Source: Prevotella sp. E9-3
GTDB taxonomy: Bacteria > Bacteroidota > Bacteroidia > Bacteroidales > Bacteroidaceae
DNA length: 64,000 bases
Direction: 5' to 3'
NCBI RefSeq assembly: GCF_022024015.1
Contig: NZ_CP091786.1
Coordinates: 124,001 to 188,000 of the forward strand
The translations under genes were made by a program, and so were the position numbers. Below the pieces are notes generated by a model. That model did not search any database, had not been told where the DNA came from, and saw nothing but the letters and a program-made list of their open reading frames with translations. This document shows, piece after piece, positions 41,541 through 50,885 of this stretch; position 1 is the first letter of the stretch, and the number at the start of each line of letters is the position of its first letter.

Positions 41541-42182
41541 CTAAAGCAAAAAAACGCTTTCCGGCCCCATATTGCACAGCAAATCGAGGATGCTGAGGTT
41601 GGGCAGGAAACCGTGCTTGAGCGCATATACTTGATAATATGTACGCGCGTTGAACTCGCTGTCGGGTCCAGGATGCTTCGGATTAATAGTATCGCGGAAA
41701 TCAACAATCCCGTCTTGTTCAGACAGTGCCGAGGGTGAAACGTATTCAGATGTTAGGGCCACGTTCGGTTGGATGTCTATCAGTTCGCACATTTTTTGTC
41801 GGATGGCCTCGTTGAAATCGTAGAGAAACTCCCATTTCTCCGTGAAGAAGGGGCGCAGGTCGTCCTCATAATACTGAAAGAAGGGTGAGTCGCCATAGGC
41901 CGAGGTGATGGCCTGCCAGTGCTGGTGGCGCCAGTTGCCGTGATCGGAAACACGTATTTTGCTCTGGAGGTAATCATACCTCTCAGCTCTCAGTTCTAAG
42001 TTCTCAACTGAAACAGGAACGGTAAGCGCCTGCACGCCGTTGGTGGTAGCTATCAGACAACGGTTGCGATAGGTCTGCTTCTGATAGCTGTCGCAATGCT
42101 CAATCAGCACTTCGTCGTAGCGGTTCAGCTTCTGATACCACTGTACGGGTCCGAAATATGTAGAGGAAAGGATTGCTTTCAT
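41541..42182 (-). CDS. WbqC family protein (core genome copy)
   Basis: A 213-aa WbqC-like protein: S-S-T-Y-F-G-P-V-Q-W-Y-Q-K-L, R-N-R-C-L-I-A, S-D-H-G-N-W-R-H-Q-H-W and D-L-L-C-N-M-G-P-E. It is the last gene of the dapB-lepB-lepB2-WbqC run, so it is unlikely to be part of the capsule locus; function unknown. Residues about 59-70 (E-N-L-E-L-R-A-E-R-Y-D-Y) derive from a low-complexity CTCTCAGCTCTCAGTTCT insert at 41970-42013 that keeps frame. The start at 42182 (M-K-A-I-L-S-S) is preferred. Confidence 0.88.
   Translation of the reverse strand: MKAILSSTYFGPVQWYQKLNRYDEVLIEHCDSYQKQTYRNRCLIATTNGVQALTVPVSVENLELRAERYDYLQSKIRVSDHGNWRHQHWQAITSAYGDSPFFQYYEDDLRPFFTEKWEFLYDFNEAIRQKMCELIDIQPNVALTSEYVSPSALSEQDGIVDFRDTINPKHPGPDSEFNARTYYQVYALKHGFLPNLSILDLLCNMGPESVFLL
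41970..42013. repeat. Low-complexity repeat inside the WbqC gene
   Basis: AATCATACCTCTCAG plus CTCTCAGTTCTAAGTTCTC; the first 13 bases recur at 51884-51896, where they are intergenic. Confidence 0.75.
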
Positions 42183-42218
42183 CTTCTTTTTGAAAAGCGT
42201 GTTCAAAAGAAAGGAAAA

Positions 42219-42761
42219 TTATTTTAGCAACAGGAAACGGTCGTTGCGGAACCCTCGCAATACTGAACTGTCTGACGGGTGTGAATAGACAATGAGGAAA
42301 GCACGTCCTATGATAGACTTTTCACTGATGAATCCAAACAGGCGGGAGTCCATCTGGTTCTCTTCGTTGAGCGACTGAATCCAGTAGTAGTCGGCATCGG
42401 CGCAGTTCACCAATCCGGGAACCAGTTCGAGATTGCCCTCATAGCGGACAGTATCGCCCGGTAGGGCGCTCAACCTGCCGAAGAGTACACGCCGGTTCAG
42501 ACTGTCGGTGGGGTCATCGTAGGCCACGATGTCGCCTCGCTGCATGGGTTGTCGGCACAGGCGACCATAGCTGAACAACCGGTTTCCTCCTGTGCGCAGA
42601 CCATAGCTCCATCGGTTCACCATCACCCTGTCGCCATTGATAAAATCGGGCTCTAAGCCTTCGCCATCTACAGAATAGATGGTGAAAACCAAGGCTCGGA
42701 ATGCCAACATCAGTAGGAAGGCAACGGCCAGCGAAAGGATGAATTTTAGTAGACTACGCAT
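42219..42761 (-). CDS. Signal peptidase I-like protein lacking catalytic residues
   Basis: A 180-aa S26-family paralogue with one N-terminal membrane helix and conserved G-D-R-V-M-V-N-R-W-S-Y-G, R-G-D-I-V-A and A-L-P-G-D-T-V boxes. At the site of the catalytic serine (S-M-x-P in active enzymes) it reads G-E-G-L-E-P, so Ser is Gly, and the usual Lys before G-L-P-G-D is replaced (F-G-R-L-S-A-L-P-G-D). It is therefore probably not an active peptidase and may be an accessory subunit of the neighbouring enzyme. Confidence 0.8.
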   Translation of the reverse strand: MRSLLKFILSLAVAFLLMLAFRALVFTIYSVDGEGLEPDFINGDRVMVNRWSYGLRTGGNRLFSYGRLCRQPMQRGDIVAYDDPTDSLNRRVLFGRLSALPGDTVRYEGNLELVPGLVNCADADYYWIQSLNEENQMDSRLFGFISEKSIIGRAFLIVYSHPSDSSVLRGFRNDRFLLLK

Positions 42762-42802
42762 AGGTTTTACTGTGAGCTGCGAGTCAGTCGCAGCTCACAC
42801 CA

Positions 42803-44377
42803 TTATTTGATGTCATCGACAAAACGGAACAGACGGTTCCAGCGCACTCCTCCATTGAATAGCGAACGGTCGGGATCGCTTGACCACCAGATGAAGATAG
42901 GTTTGCCCACGATGTGATCCTCGGGCACAAAACCCCAGTAGCGTGAGTCGGCTGAGTTGTGGCGGTTGTCGCCCATCATCCAGTAGTAGTCCAGTTTGAA
43001 GGTATAGCTGTTGGCCTCTTCGCCATTAATGAATATCTTGCCGTCGCGCACCTCCAGACTGTTGTGCTCATACACTTTGATGGGGCGTTCGTAAATGGGC
43101 AGGTTGTCGAGTGTAAGGTCGATGCTCTCACCCTTGGCAGGAATCCAGATAGGACCGTAGTTGTCGCGTGTCCAGTGCATGTTTCCGTTCTGAGGATAGA
43201 TGGCACGCTCGGGCTGGAAAGGAGCAAGGTCGGCATCGCTCACAGGCTGAACGGTCTTGGCTATACCGCGGCGCTTCAGTTCGCTGGCTGTATGGTGAGT
43301 CATAGGCATCACGCCCATCCGACTGAGCTGAATGACATCCTCTTTCGTGATTTGCAGTTCTTTGCGCAGGGCGTCCATCTGTTCGCCCATCAAGTCATAG
43401 ACCGAGATGTTGTTCAGTTCTACGAAGTAGGTGTACTGCACGTTGTCGGGCTCTTTGTTGGCCTTGCCGTCGAGATAAACAATCTGGTCGCGAATCTCGA
43501 GTGTCTGTCCAGGCAGGCCCACACAACGTTTCACATAGTTTTCACGACGGTCGGTAGGACGGTATTCAACCTCGCCAAACTCGTTTTGATTGTTCTTCAG
43601 GAATTCCGATCCCAGACTATAGATAATATCGAAGAACTTGCGGCGCTGTTCGGCAGTCATGGAGTCTGGCTGCATTTGCATGCCGGGATACTGCTCCTCC
43701 AACAGACGATAGCCATTGTCGTAGCACAGTTCGTAGTAACGTGTCTTGTTGGTGGGATCGTAGTGGTTCACCAGTACGGAATCGCCGGCAGGGTAGTTGA
43801 ACACCACGATATCGTTCACTTCCACCTTGCCCAGTCCGCTCACACGGCGGTATTCCCAGTGGGGCCAGCCAATGTACGATTTGATGGATGGACCTACAAA
43901 GGGAGGCATCTGCATCTCGTCCTGAGTCAGGGGCATGGTGAGTGGTGTCTCAGGAATACGGGGACCGTAGCTCACTTTCGACACAAAGAGATAGTCGCCC
44001 GTGAGCAATGACTTCTCCAGCGAACTGGAGGGAATCACATAGTTCTGGAAGAAGAACAGGTTGATGAAATAAACTGCCACGAGGGCAAACACGATAGCAT
44101 CAACCCAAGACATGATTGTGCGGGTGACAGGGCTCTCTGACTCGCGCCACCACTGCCATTTTATTTTCTTTGTGATATAGATATCAAAAATGAAAGGAAT
44201 GACCAGCAGTCCCCACCATGAACCAAGCCAATAGAGGAAGAGAAGGTAGAGAATCAGTACGCTGATAAATTTCAGCCACTGGATTTTCTTGTTTACTGTT
44301 TTTTCAGAATCTTTCTTCGGGCGTTCGTAATTGGGACGGCTGCTGAATAGATCCCAGATAGATATTTTTCTTGACAT
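42803..44377 (-). CDS. lepB: Signal peptidase I
   Basis: A 524-aa enzyme, longer than usual because of Bacteroidetes-type insertions between boxes. Membrane segments lie at about residues 33-67 and 89-110. The catalytic serine is in V-I-P-S-S-S-L-E-K-S-L and the general-base lysine in N-Y-V-K-R-C-V-G-L-P-G-Q; G-D-N-R-H-N-S-A-D-S-R is box E. It removes signal peptides from exported proteins on the periplasmic side of the inner membrane. Lies 6 nt after dapB and is followed by the degenerate paralogue. Confidence 0.95.
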   Translation of the reverse strand: MSRKISIWDLFSSRPNYERPKKDSEKTVNKKIQWLKFISVLILYLLFLYWLGSWWGLLVIPFIFDIYITKKIKWQWWRESESPVTRTIMSWVDAIVFALVAVYFINLFFFQNYVIPSSSLEKSLLTGDYLFVSKVSYGPRIPETPLTMPLTQDEMQMPPFVGPSIKSYIGWPHWEYRRVSGLGKVEVNDIVVFNYPAGDSVLVNHYDPTNKTRYYELCYDNGYRLLEEQYPGMQMQPDSMTAEQRRKFFDIIYSLGSEFLKNNQNEFGEVEYRPTDRRENYVKRCVGLPGQTLEIRDQIVYLDGKANKEPDNVQYTYFVELNNISVYDLMGEQMDALRKELQITKEDVIQLSRMGVMPMTHHTASELKRRGIAKTVQPVSDADLAPFQPERAIYPQNGNMHWTRDNYGPIWIPAKGESIDLTLDNLPIYERPIKVYEHNSLEVRDGKIFINGEEANSYTFKLDYYWMMGDNRHNSADSRYWGFVPEDHIVGKPIFIWWSSDPDRSLFNGGVRWNRLFRFVDDIK

Positions 44378-44383
44378 ACGATG

Positions 44384-45097
44384 TTAGAATTTGAACATGT
44401 CGCTAATAGTCAGCAGGCCGTTATGCTCCTTTGTGTATTCGGCAGCAAGTACGGCACCAAGGGCGAAGCCACGGCGTGAATGGGCATCGTGAGTGATGGT
44501 GATGCAGTCGGCATCGCTGTCATAGCGAATAGTGTGAATACCAGGAACTTCGCCACGACGAATATGGTCTATTCGTAGCAACTTCGGGTCGGTAGTGTCT
44601 TCAGCCCAGGCTTCCTTGCGATCGATGGCCTCGACAATCTCTTCGCCCAGTGTAATGGCTGTGCCTGAGGGGTGATCAAGTTTGTGTACGTGGTGTGTTT
44701 CCTCCAGTTCTACATCATACTGAGGAAACTGGTTCATAATTTTGGCAAGATAGCGGTTGACAGCCGAGAAAATGGCTACACCGATACTGAAGTTGGAAGC
44801 CCAGAAAAGTGTCTTGCCGTTGGCGCAGGCCTCGCGAACATCATCGCCGTGCTCTTTCAGCCATCCTGTAGAACCGGAAACTACCTTCACACCAGCTTTC
44901 CAAGCTTTCAGGTAGTTGTCGTAGGCAACAGTAGGATTAGTAAACTCAATGGCTACATCGGCCGATGCAAATGCTTCGCTCTCGAAATCCTGTTGATTGT
45001 CGATGTCAATTATACTAACAATCTCATGACCACGGCTAAGGGCTATTTCCTCAATCATCTTGCCCATCTTGCCGTAGCCTATTAAAGCTATTTTCAT
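44384..45097 (-). CDS. dapB: 4-hydroxy-tetrahydrodipicolinate reductase
   Basis: A 237-aa DapB: nucleotide-binding G-Y-G-K-M-G-K-M-I, the E-F-T-N-P-T segment, S-G-S-T-G-W, A-S-N-F-S-I-G-V and the catalytic region E-T-H-H-V-H-K-L-D-H-P-S-G-T-A with His and Lys. It reduces the cyclic intermediate of the diaminopimelate/lysine pathway with NAD(P)H. First gene of a four-gene run; a minus-strand TATCTTTG (45123-45130) is its promoter. Confidence 0.96.
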   Translation of the reverse strand: MKIALIGYGKMGKMIEEIALSRGHEIVSIIDIDNQQDFESEAFASADVAIEFTNPTVAYDNYLKAWKAGVKVVSGSTGWLKEHGDDVREACANGKTLFWASNFSIGVAIFSAVNRYLAKIMNQFPQYDVELEETHHVHKLDHPSGTAITLGEEIVEAIDRKEAWAEDTTDPKLLRIDHIRRGEVPGIHTIRYDSDADCITITHDAHSRRGFALGAVLAAEYTKEHNGLLTISDMFKF

Positions 45098-45136
45098 TTT
45101 ATTATGAATTATAATTCGTGTGCAAAGATAGTAAAG

Positions 45137-45170
45137 AGTTGGCAGTTAGGGGTTAGGAGTGGGGAGTTAT
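45137..45170. repeat. Low-complexity GTTAGGGGTTAGGAGTGGGGAG tract
   Basis: An imperfect 7-8-bp reiteration between the divergent dapB and GH2 promoters; same kind of sequence as the in-gene repeats on the opposite strand. Confidence 0.6.
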
Positions 45171-45250
45171 TTTCTTCTGTTTAACTTTTTTTTGGTAGGT
45201 TTTGTATTAATTCCTTCAATAATTGAGCGTTAAAGTATGAAAGTTTTTCG

Positions 45251-45258
45251 TAACTTTG
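45251..45258 (+). promoter_or_regulatory. -7 box of the GH2 gene (TAACTTTG)
   Basis: TAACTTTG 33 nt before the GH2 start, in the frequent local context TTTTTCGTAACTTTGCCC. Confidence 0.6.
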
Positions 45259-45291
45259 CCCCAATTATGAACTAATAACTATAAAAACTAT

Positions 45292-47853
45292 ATGAAAACG
45301 AGTCTTCTTTCGGCAGTACTTTTGTTGGCTGTCAGTTCTCTCTCTGCGCAGAATAGACAGGAAATCACCCTTACAGATAATTGGCAATTCTCTCATGACA
45401 GTCAGTCGTGGGAAACGGTTAGCGTGCCTCACGACTGGGCTATCAGCGGACCATTCGACAAGAAGTGGGACCTGCAGGTTGTGGCTATCGAGCAGAATGG
45501 TGAAAAAGAAGCTACTGAGAAGAGCGGACGCTCGGGCTCTCTGCCTTGGATAGGCGAGGGGCATTACAAGCGCAGTTTTACGATTCCGGAAGAATTTAAA
45601 GGGCATGCCGAACTGGTGTTCGACGGCGCAATGGCAGAGCCAACGGTATTCATCAACGGAAAGAAAGCAGGCTATTGGGCTTATGGATATAATACTTTCA
45701 GAGTAGATGTGACTCCTTTTATAAAGACTGGCGAGAATGAACTGACTGTCGATTTGCAGAACTTGGAAGAGAGTTCGCGCTGGTATCCCGGGGCGGGCAT
45801 CTATCGCCCTGTGAAGCTGGTGCTTACACCTACGCAGGCTCGTATTGACGACTGGGGAATAACCACCTCGACGGAGTTGCACGCTAAGACGACGAAAGAC
45901 AAGGACATCACCCAGTTTACCATCGAGATACCCATAGCCAATGCCGCGAAAGGCGCCGTGCTGAACCTGGCGCTCATCGACCCCGACGGCAACAACAAGG
46001 CCAACTTGTATCCCGCGCCTGTGAAAGACGGTAAGGCCATCGGCAAGTTCTACATACCCAATGCCAAGCTGTGGACCCCCGAGACACCTTATTTATATAA
46101 GGTACGGGCCGTGCTCTTCGACGGAAAGAGCTCATCCGACCATAAAGTCTACGACGACTTCGGCACGGCCATCGACGAGAAGATCATCAACGTGGGACTG
46201 CGCACCGTCAGCGTCAGCAAGGAAGGAGGCTTCCAGCTGAACGGCGTCACGCGCAAGCTGAAGGGCGTGTGCCTGCACCACGACCTGGGGCCGCTTGGCG
46301 CTGCGGTGAACAAAGCTGCTCTTATTCGTCAGATTCAGATTCTGAAGGACATGGGATGCGATGCTATTCGTACCGCCCACAACATGCCTTCGCAGATGCA
46401 GATGGATGTGTGCGACTCGCTGGGAATGATGGTGATGGCCGAGAGCTTCGATATGTGGATTTACAAGAAGTGCAAGAACGGCTATGCCCGCTTCTTCAAA
46501 GAGTGGGCCGACAGAGATATAGAAAATTTGGTTCGTGCTAACCGCAACCACCCCAGTATTGTGATGTGGAGCATCGGCAACGAGATTCCCGAACAGGGGA
46601 TGCAGGGCGGTCGTGAGATGGCTATGCACCTGCAAGACCTCTGTCACCAGCTGGACCCCACACGTCCCGTAACGCAGGGAATGGACCGTGCTGAGAGTGC
46701 CCTCTCCACCGGTTTTGCACAGGTGATGGATGTACCGGGCTTCAACTATCGTGTACACAAGTATGACAATAACATCAAGCAACTGTGGCAGGGCTTTCTG
46801 TTGGGTTCTGAAACAGCATCTACCGTCTCTTCACGCGGGGTGTATAAATTCCCAGTGGTGGTGACCGACAATTCTCAATATTCTTCTTGGGCAAAGAACT
46901 ACGATCCCGAAGCCATCAAGAAAGCCGACGGACAATGCTCGTCTTATGACGTGGAATACTGCTCGTGGTCGAACTTGCCCGATGACGACTGGGTGTGGCA
47001 GGATGATAAAGACTGGGTGATTGGCGAGTTTGTGTGGACGGGCTTCGACTATCTGGGCGAACCGACTCCCTATGATGAGTACTGGCCTTCACGCAGCAGC
47101 TATTTTGGCATCTGCGACTTGGCTGGCTTGCCCAAGGACCGCTTCTATCTCTACCGTTCAAAGTGGAATAAGGACGAACATACCATTCACCTGCTTCCAC
47201 ATTGGACTTGGGGCAACGAAAGCGGTGTGACGAAGAATGGCAAGAGTCGTCGCGGCGAAGTAACACCCGTGTACTGCTATACTGACTACAACGAGGCTGA
47301 ACTCTTTGTCAACGGCAAGAGTCAGGGACGTATCAAGAAAAATCCGAAGGAACGCCTGGATCGCTATCGCCTTCGTTGGAACGAGGTGAAATATGAGCCA
47401 GGCGAACTGAAAGTCGTTGTTTACGATGAAAACGGACAGGCTGCAGGCGAGAAGACCCTGAAAACTGCCGGTAAACCCGCTCAACTGCAATGCAGCGTAT
47501 GGACTCAGCAGTCAAGTCACACTCCTCTTCCATTGGAAGGAACAGACGGAAAGCTCTTTGCCGATGGTACAGATCTGGCTTTCGTCACTGTTTCTTTGGT
47601 CGATAAGAAAGGAACCTTAATTCCCGATGCTCAGGATCAGCTATCGTTTGAGGTGTCAGGAGCCGGTTCGTTCCGTGCTGTCTGCAATGGTGATGCTACT
47701 TCGCTGGAACCCTTCACCAAACCTACTATGAAACTGTTCAACGGTCAGCTTGTGGTCGTTGTCCAGGCAGCCAAGCATCCAGGCTCTCTCACCCTGAAAG
47801 TAACCGATAAAGAGCGCAAACTGAAACAGACAATAACGATACCTGTTCAATAA
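45292..47853 (+). CDS. Secreted GH2 family beta-galactosidase-like enzyme
   Basis: An 853-aa enzyme with a signal peptide (L-L-S-A-V-L-L-L-A-V-S-S-L-S-A-Q), a sugar-binding jelly roll (V-P-H-D-W-A-I), an immunoglobulin-like domain, and the TIM barrel with acid/base Glu in S-I-G-N-E-I-P-E and nucleophile Glu in V-I-G-E-F-V-W-T-G-F-D-Y-L-G-E. C-terminal DUF4982-type and invasin-like beta domains follow. Beta-galactosidase is the usual activity of this architecture in Bacteroidales, though other exo-glycosidase activities are possible. Monocistronic, with a -7 box at 45251-45258. Confidence 0.92.
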   Translation: MKTSLLSAVLLLAVSSLSAQNRQEITLTDNWQFSHDSQSWETVSVPHDWAISGPFDKKWDLQVVAIEQNGEKEATEKSGRSGSLPWIGEGHYKRSFTIPEEFKGHAELVFDGAMAEPTVFINGKKAGYWAYGYNTFRVDVTPFIKTGENELTVDLQNLEESSRWYPGAGIYRPVKLVLTPTQARIDDWGITTSTELHAKTTKDKDITQFTIEIPIANAAKGAVLNLALIDPDGNNKANLYPAPVKDGKAIGKFYIPNAKLWTPETPYLYKVRAVLFDGKSSSDHKVYDDFGTAIDEKIINVGLRTVSVSKEGGFQLNGVTRKLKGVCLHHDLGPLGAAVNKAALIRQIQILKDMGCDAIRTAHNMPSQMQMDVCDSLGMMVMAESFDMWIYKKCKNGYARFFKEWADRDIENLVRANRNHPSIVMWSIGNEIPEQGMQGGREMAMHLQDLCHQLDPTRPVTQGMDRAESALSTGFAQVMDVPGFNYRVHKYDNNIKQLWQGFLLGSETASTVSSRGVYKFPVVVTDNSQYSSWAKNYDPEAIKKADGQCSSYDVEYCSWSNLPDDDWVWQDDKDWVIGEFVWTGFDYLGEPTPYDEYWPSRSSYFGICDLAGLPKDRFYLYRSKWNKDEHTIHLLPHWTWGNESGVTKNGKSRRGEVTPVYCYTDYNEAELFVNGKSQGRIKKNPKERLDRYRLRWNEVKYEPGELKVVVYDENGQAAGEKTLKTAGKPAQLQCSVWTQQSSHTPLPLEGTDGKLFADGTDLAFVTVSLVDKKGTLIPDAQDQLSFEVSGAGSFRAVCNGDATSLEPFTKPTMKLFNGQLVVVVQAAKHPGSLTLKVTDKERKLKQTITIPVQ

Positions 47854-47995
47854 AAGGAAACAGAATGTATAAATAAAGGAAGTCCGTGCGGCTTCCTTTT
47901 TTTGTTGAGTGATGGATATTTTGTTGTTTGATAGGATATTTAGTGTAAAAAATAAAATAATTTGTGCGGAATCGATAAACATAAAGAAAAAACAT

Positions 47996-48003
47996 TATCT
48001 TTG
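47996..48003 (+). promoter_or_regulatory. -7 box of the membrane protein/kinase operon (TATCTTTG)
   Basis: TATCTTTG 34 nt before the TTG start at 48038. Confidence 0.6.
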
Positions 48004-48037
48004 CAACCTGAATTAACTACAGAGAACAAAACTGAGG

Positions 48038-48775
48038 TTGGAGCATTTTTTCTATCAATTAGCATTATTTTCGACAGGCATTATCAATATGGTGATGGCT
48101 TGCATACTTTTTATAGGTAGTAAGCATTATAGGCAATATGCTATTTACTACCGCACACGCCTGCTTACCACCTTGTGGATTGCCGCTTTTGGATTGGGCT
48201 ATATGATTCACGGCGTGTTTATGTGGCGCTACACCTGGCCCACGGCTGCATCGGCACTCACCGTTACCTATTTCCACCTTGGAGCCATCTGTTTCAACTG
48301 GGGCTATATTCCATTACTGAATCCAAAGTATCTTACCAAAAGAAAGGTTTGGACTCATGGACTGTTCTATCTCGTCGGACTGGTAAGCTATTGGTCGGTT
48401 GCTGCCATCAAGCAACAGGCACCGATGCTTACTTTGCTGTCGTTCCTTTTCTTTTTTGTTTATGCTGCCTGGACTATTTTTAAGTTCTATCGAACCTATA
48501 ATCAGGTGAGCTTCCGACTGTTGCGACTTTCGTTTGGCAATGTGATGGATTTTGTACGCTGGATGCAAGTGTGCTGCGACCTGATAGTACTCTTTGGTAT
48601 TAGCAGCGTGGCCATCACCGCCATCTTCCCCAACGAGTTCTGGCCCTACACCCTGTTGCTGTTTGCCGGTGTGCTCATGTTTGCATATATTGCCTATTCG
48701 CTGCAAAAATATGGTTCTACCATCGATGTAGCTACAGAGGCAACTAATAATATCGCACCAACAATTTACAAATAG
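48038..48775 (+). CDS. Polytopic membrane protein, possible sensor partner
   Basis: A 245-aa protein of about seven hydrophobic segments with short loops (for example I-I-N-M-V-M-A-C-I-L-F-I-G, L-T-T-L-W-I-A-A-F-G-L-G-Y-M-I and Y-T-L-L-L-F-A-G-V-L-M-F-A-Y-I). No motif is recognised. The likely start is TTG at 48038; ATG at 48089 would cut the first helix. It ends 18 nt before a histidine kinase gene and shares its promoter, so it may sense a signal for that kinase. Confidence 0.75.
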   Translation: MEHFFYQLALFSTGIINMVMACILFIGSKHYRQYAIYYRTRLLTTLWIAAFGLGYMIHGVFMWRYTWPTAASALTVTYFHLGAICFNWGYIPLLNPKYLTKRKVWTHGLFYLVGLVSYWSVAAIKQQAPMLTLLSFLFFFVYAAWTIFKFYRTYNQVSFRLLRLSFGNVMDFVRWMQVCCDLIVLFGISSVAITAIFPNEFWPYTLLLFAGVLMFAYIAYSLQKYGSTIDVATEATNNIAPTIYK

Positions 48776-48793
48776 AAGACTTAATAAAGAAAT

Positions 48794-50800
48794 ATGATAC
48801 ATTTACGACTCCTAAACCGATTTTTGGCAGTGGCTTTCGCCTTAGTCTCTTTGCTGTCGTGTGAAAATAAGGATACCGAGCATACTCCAAAAATTATGGA
48901 GGCCGATGCATTGATTAGTGCCGCCCATAAGAATCATGAGTACCAGCAACTGCTGAAACTTGCCGACCAGTTGGAGGCTGCAGGTCAGATTACTGATATT
49001 CAGGCCGACTATTGGCGTGGCTATTCCTATTCGCGTCAGCACATGATGCGACTGTCTGAGAAATACTGGAAGGAAGCCATCAACACTGAAATCACTAATC
49101 ATGAGGGATTGGTTTATTATGCTAAATCGGCCAACCGTCTGGCTGGTGTGCTGATGGTCAAAGGTGAATATGAGACAACGATGAAAGTGGCTGTTACTGC
49201 CATCGAGAAATTGAACAAAGCCGATTATAGGTATAATAGTGACTATGCCTATCTGCAGGCTGCCATCGGCTGCTGTCAGTTGAAGTTTGGTAATCTGAAC
49301 GAAGCAAAATCAAGTTTCCGTAAGGCTTACAACCAGTTTCATGCCATTGTAGAAATAGAACCAACCCGTCCTAACTATACTACAGCCATTGCAGCTGTGA
49401 TTACTATTACAGAAAACTATCTTCAGGAGAATTTATATCAGGAAGCTCATGACTGGACCATGAAATTGCGCGAACTGCTCGACTACTATGAGAGCAAACC
49501 TCATGCCGAGGCCGATTTCCTTGACAAGCAGAGAGCCCGGCAGAATCTCTACTATGCCAGTTCTCTTGAAGGCTTAGGCAATTCTGTTGAGGCCCGGCGC
49601 GCATATAATGAAGCCTTGAAGTCGAAGTATATCCAGACAAACGAAGGAAAAGTTGAGGCTATCAATTATCTTATATCAGCAAAACGATGGACTGAGGCTG
49701 CCGACAACTTTGAAGTTCTTGACAAGCAATTTCAGCAGTATGGAATCACAGAGCCTTCTGTCGATATCATACAACAGTATTTGCTGCCCAAATACCGCGC
49801 TAATATAGGAGCCCATCGTGATAAGGAGGCCAATGAAGTGAGCAGGAAAATCTGTAACCTGTTGGATTCGGCTATTAATCTTGCACAGCGTGATGCTGCG
49901 ATGGAACTGGCTGCCATCTACAACACCCAGCAGAAAGAGAAGGAGATTGCGGCACAGCATACCGATATGGTGCGCCAGCGCTATATGGCTACTGTCGTCA
50001 CTCTGCTGTTGGTCATTATCTGTTTTGTTCTCATCATCTATTTCCGTCATCAGTCTTCCATCCGTCTGGAAAAGGCCTATAGCAAACTGGAAATAGCCAA
50101 CGAGCGCATCAAGGAGTCATCGCGCATGAAGACCTCGTTCATTCGCCAGATGTCTCATGAAATACGTACGCCGCTGAACATTCTCTCTGGTTTTACTCAG
50201 ATTATCACATCGCCCGGCATTGAACTGAATGATGAGACAAAGCGCGACCTGAACAAGAAAATCATCGAGAATACCGACCGCATCACTGAACTGGTGAACA
50301 AGATGTTGGAGATGAGTGATGTGAGCAGTCAGACGGTGCTCGATCGTAATGACAAAATCAAGGCGGTGCAGATTGCCTTAAAGGCCGTAGCCGACATTTC
50401 AGCGAATCCGAAATGTCATATTCCTGTTGATTTGCAGATGGAAAAGGGTATTGAAGAGTTGGAATTGCTGACCAACGAGAATGCCGCCACTCGTGCGCTC
50501 CTCCTGTTGCTTGACAATGCTGAACAATTTACCAAAGAAGGTACCGTAATATTGAAAGTGAACAGAATAAATAATATGGTACAGTTTGTTGTCGAAGATA
50601 CTGGCGTTGGTATTCCTGCCGATGAGGCTGAACATATATTTGAGGAGTTCGTTCAGCTGGACGAATATGAAGAGGGTACCGGCATAGGACTGACCGTTGC
50701 CCGCAGCATCTGCCGTCGTTTAGGTGGTGATCTGGTTTTGGATACCAGCTATACCCATGGCGCACGCTTTGTAATGACCCTCGCGGGCCTAATTGCATAG
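48794..50800 (+). CDS. TPR-containing sensor histidine kinase
   Basis: A 668-aa kinase. The N-terminus is a lipoprotein-like signal (V-S-L-L-S-C), followed by periplasmic TPR-like helices (about residues 35-380), a membrane helix (T-L-L-L-V-I-I-C-F-V-L-I-I-Y-F), a short coiled coil, HisKA with H455 in M-S-H-E-I-R-T-P-L-N and a HATPase domain with L-L-D-N-A-E-Q-F, D-T-G-V-G-I-P and G-T-G-I-G-L. This resembles Bacteroidetes TPR-type kinases. No receiver domain or response regulator is encoded nearby, so the partner lies elsewhere. Confidence 0.92.
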   Translation: MIHLRLLNRFLAVAFALVSLLSCENKDTEHTPKIMEADALISAAHKNHEYQQLLKLADQLEAAGQITDIQADYWRGYSYSRQHMMRLSEKYWKEAINTEITNHEGLVYYAKSANRLAGVLMVKGEYETTMKVAVTAIEKLNKADYRYNSDYAYLQAAIGCCQLKFGNLNEAKSSFRKAYNQFHAIVEIEPTRPNYTTAIAAVITITENYLQENLYQEAHDWTMKLRELLDYYESKPHAEADFLDKQRARQNLYYASSLEGLGNSVEARRAYNEALKSKYIQTNEGKVEAINYLISAKRWTEAADNFEVLDKQFQQYGITEPSVDIIQQYLLPKYRANIGAHRDKEANEVSRKICNLLDSAINLAQRDAAMELAAIYNTQQKEKEIAAQHTDMVRQRYMATVVTLLLVIICFVLIIYFRHQSSIRLEKAYSKLEIANERIKESSRMKTSFIRQMSHEIRTPLNILSGFTQIITSPGIELNDETKRDLNKKIIENTDRITELVNKMLEMSDVSSQTVLDRNDKIKAVQIALKAVADISANPKCHIPVDLQMEKGIEELELLTNENAATRALLLLLDNAEQFTKEGTVILKVNRINNMVQFVVEDTGVGIPADEAEHIFEEFVQLDEYEEGTGIGLTVARSICRRLGGDLVLDTSYTHGARFVMTLAGLIA

Positions 50801-50885
50801 AAACAAGTTCACCGTTTTCAGTTAGGGGGCAAGGAATATTTTCTTTGTCCCTTTCTTTGTCTTTATAAGGTATCCTCCCTTGGGT

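Noticed and set aside
42959..44011. 350-codon open frame on the plus strand opposite lepB
   Set aside because: It mirrors the lepB codons; its translation has no motif and no promoter, while lepB is unmistakable.
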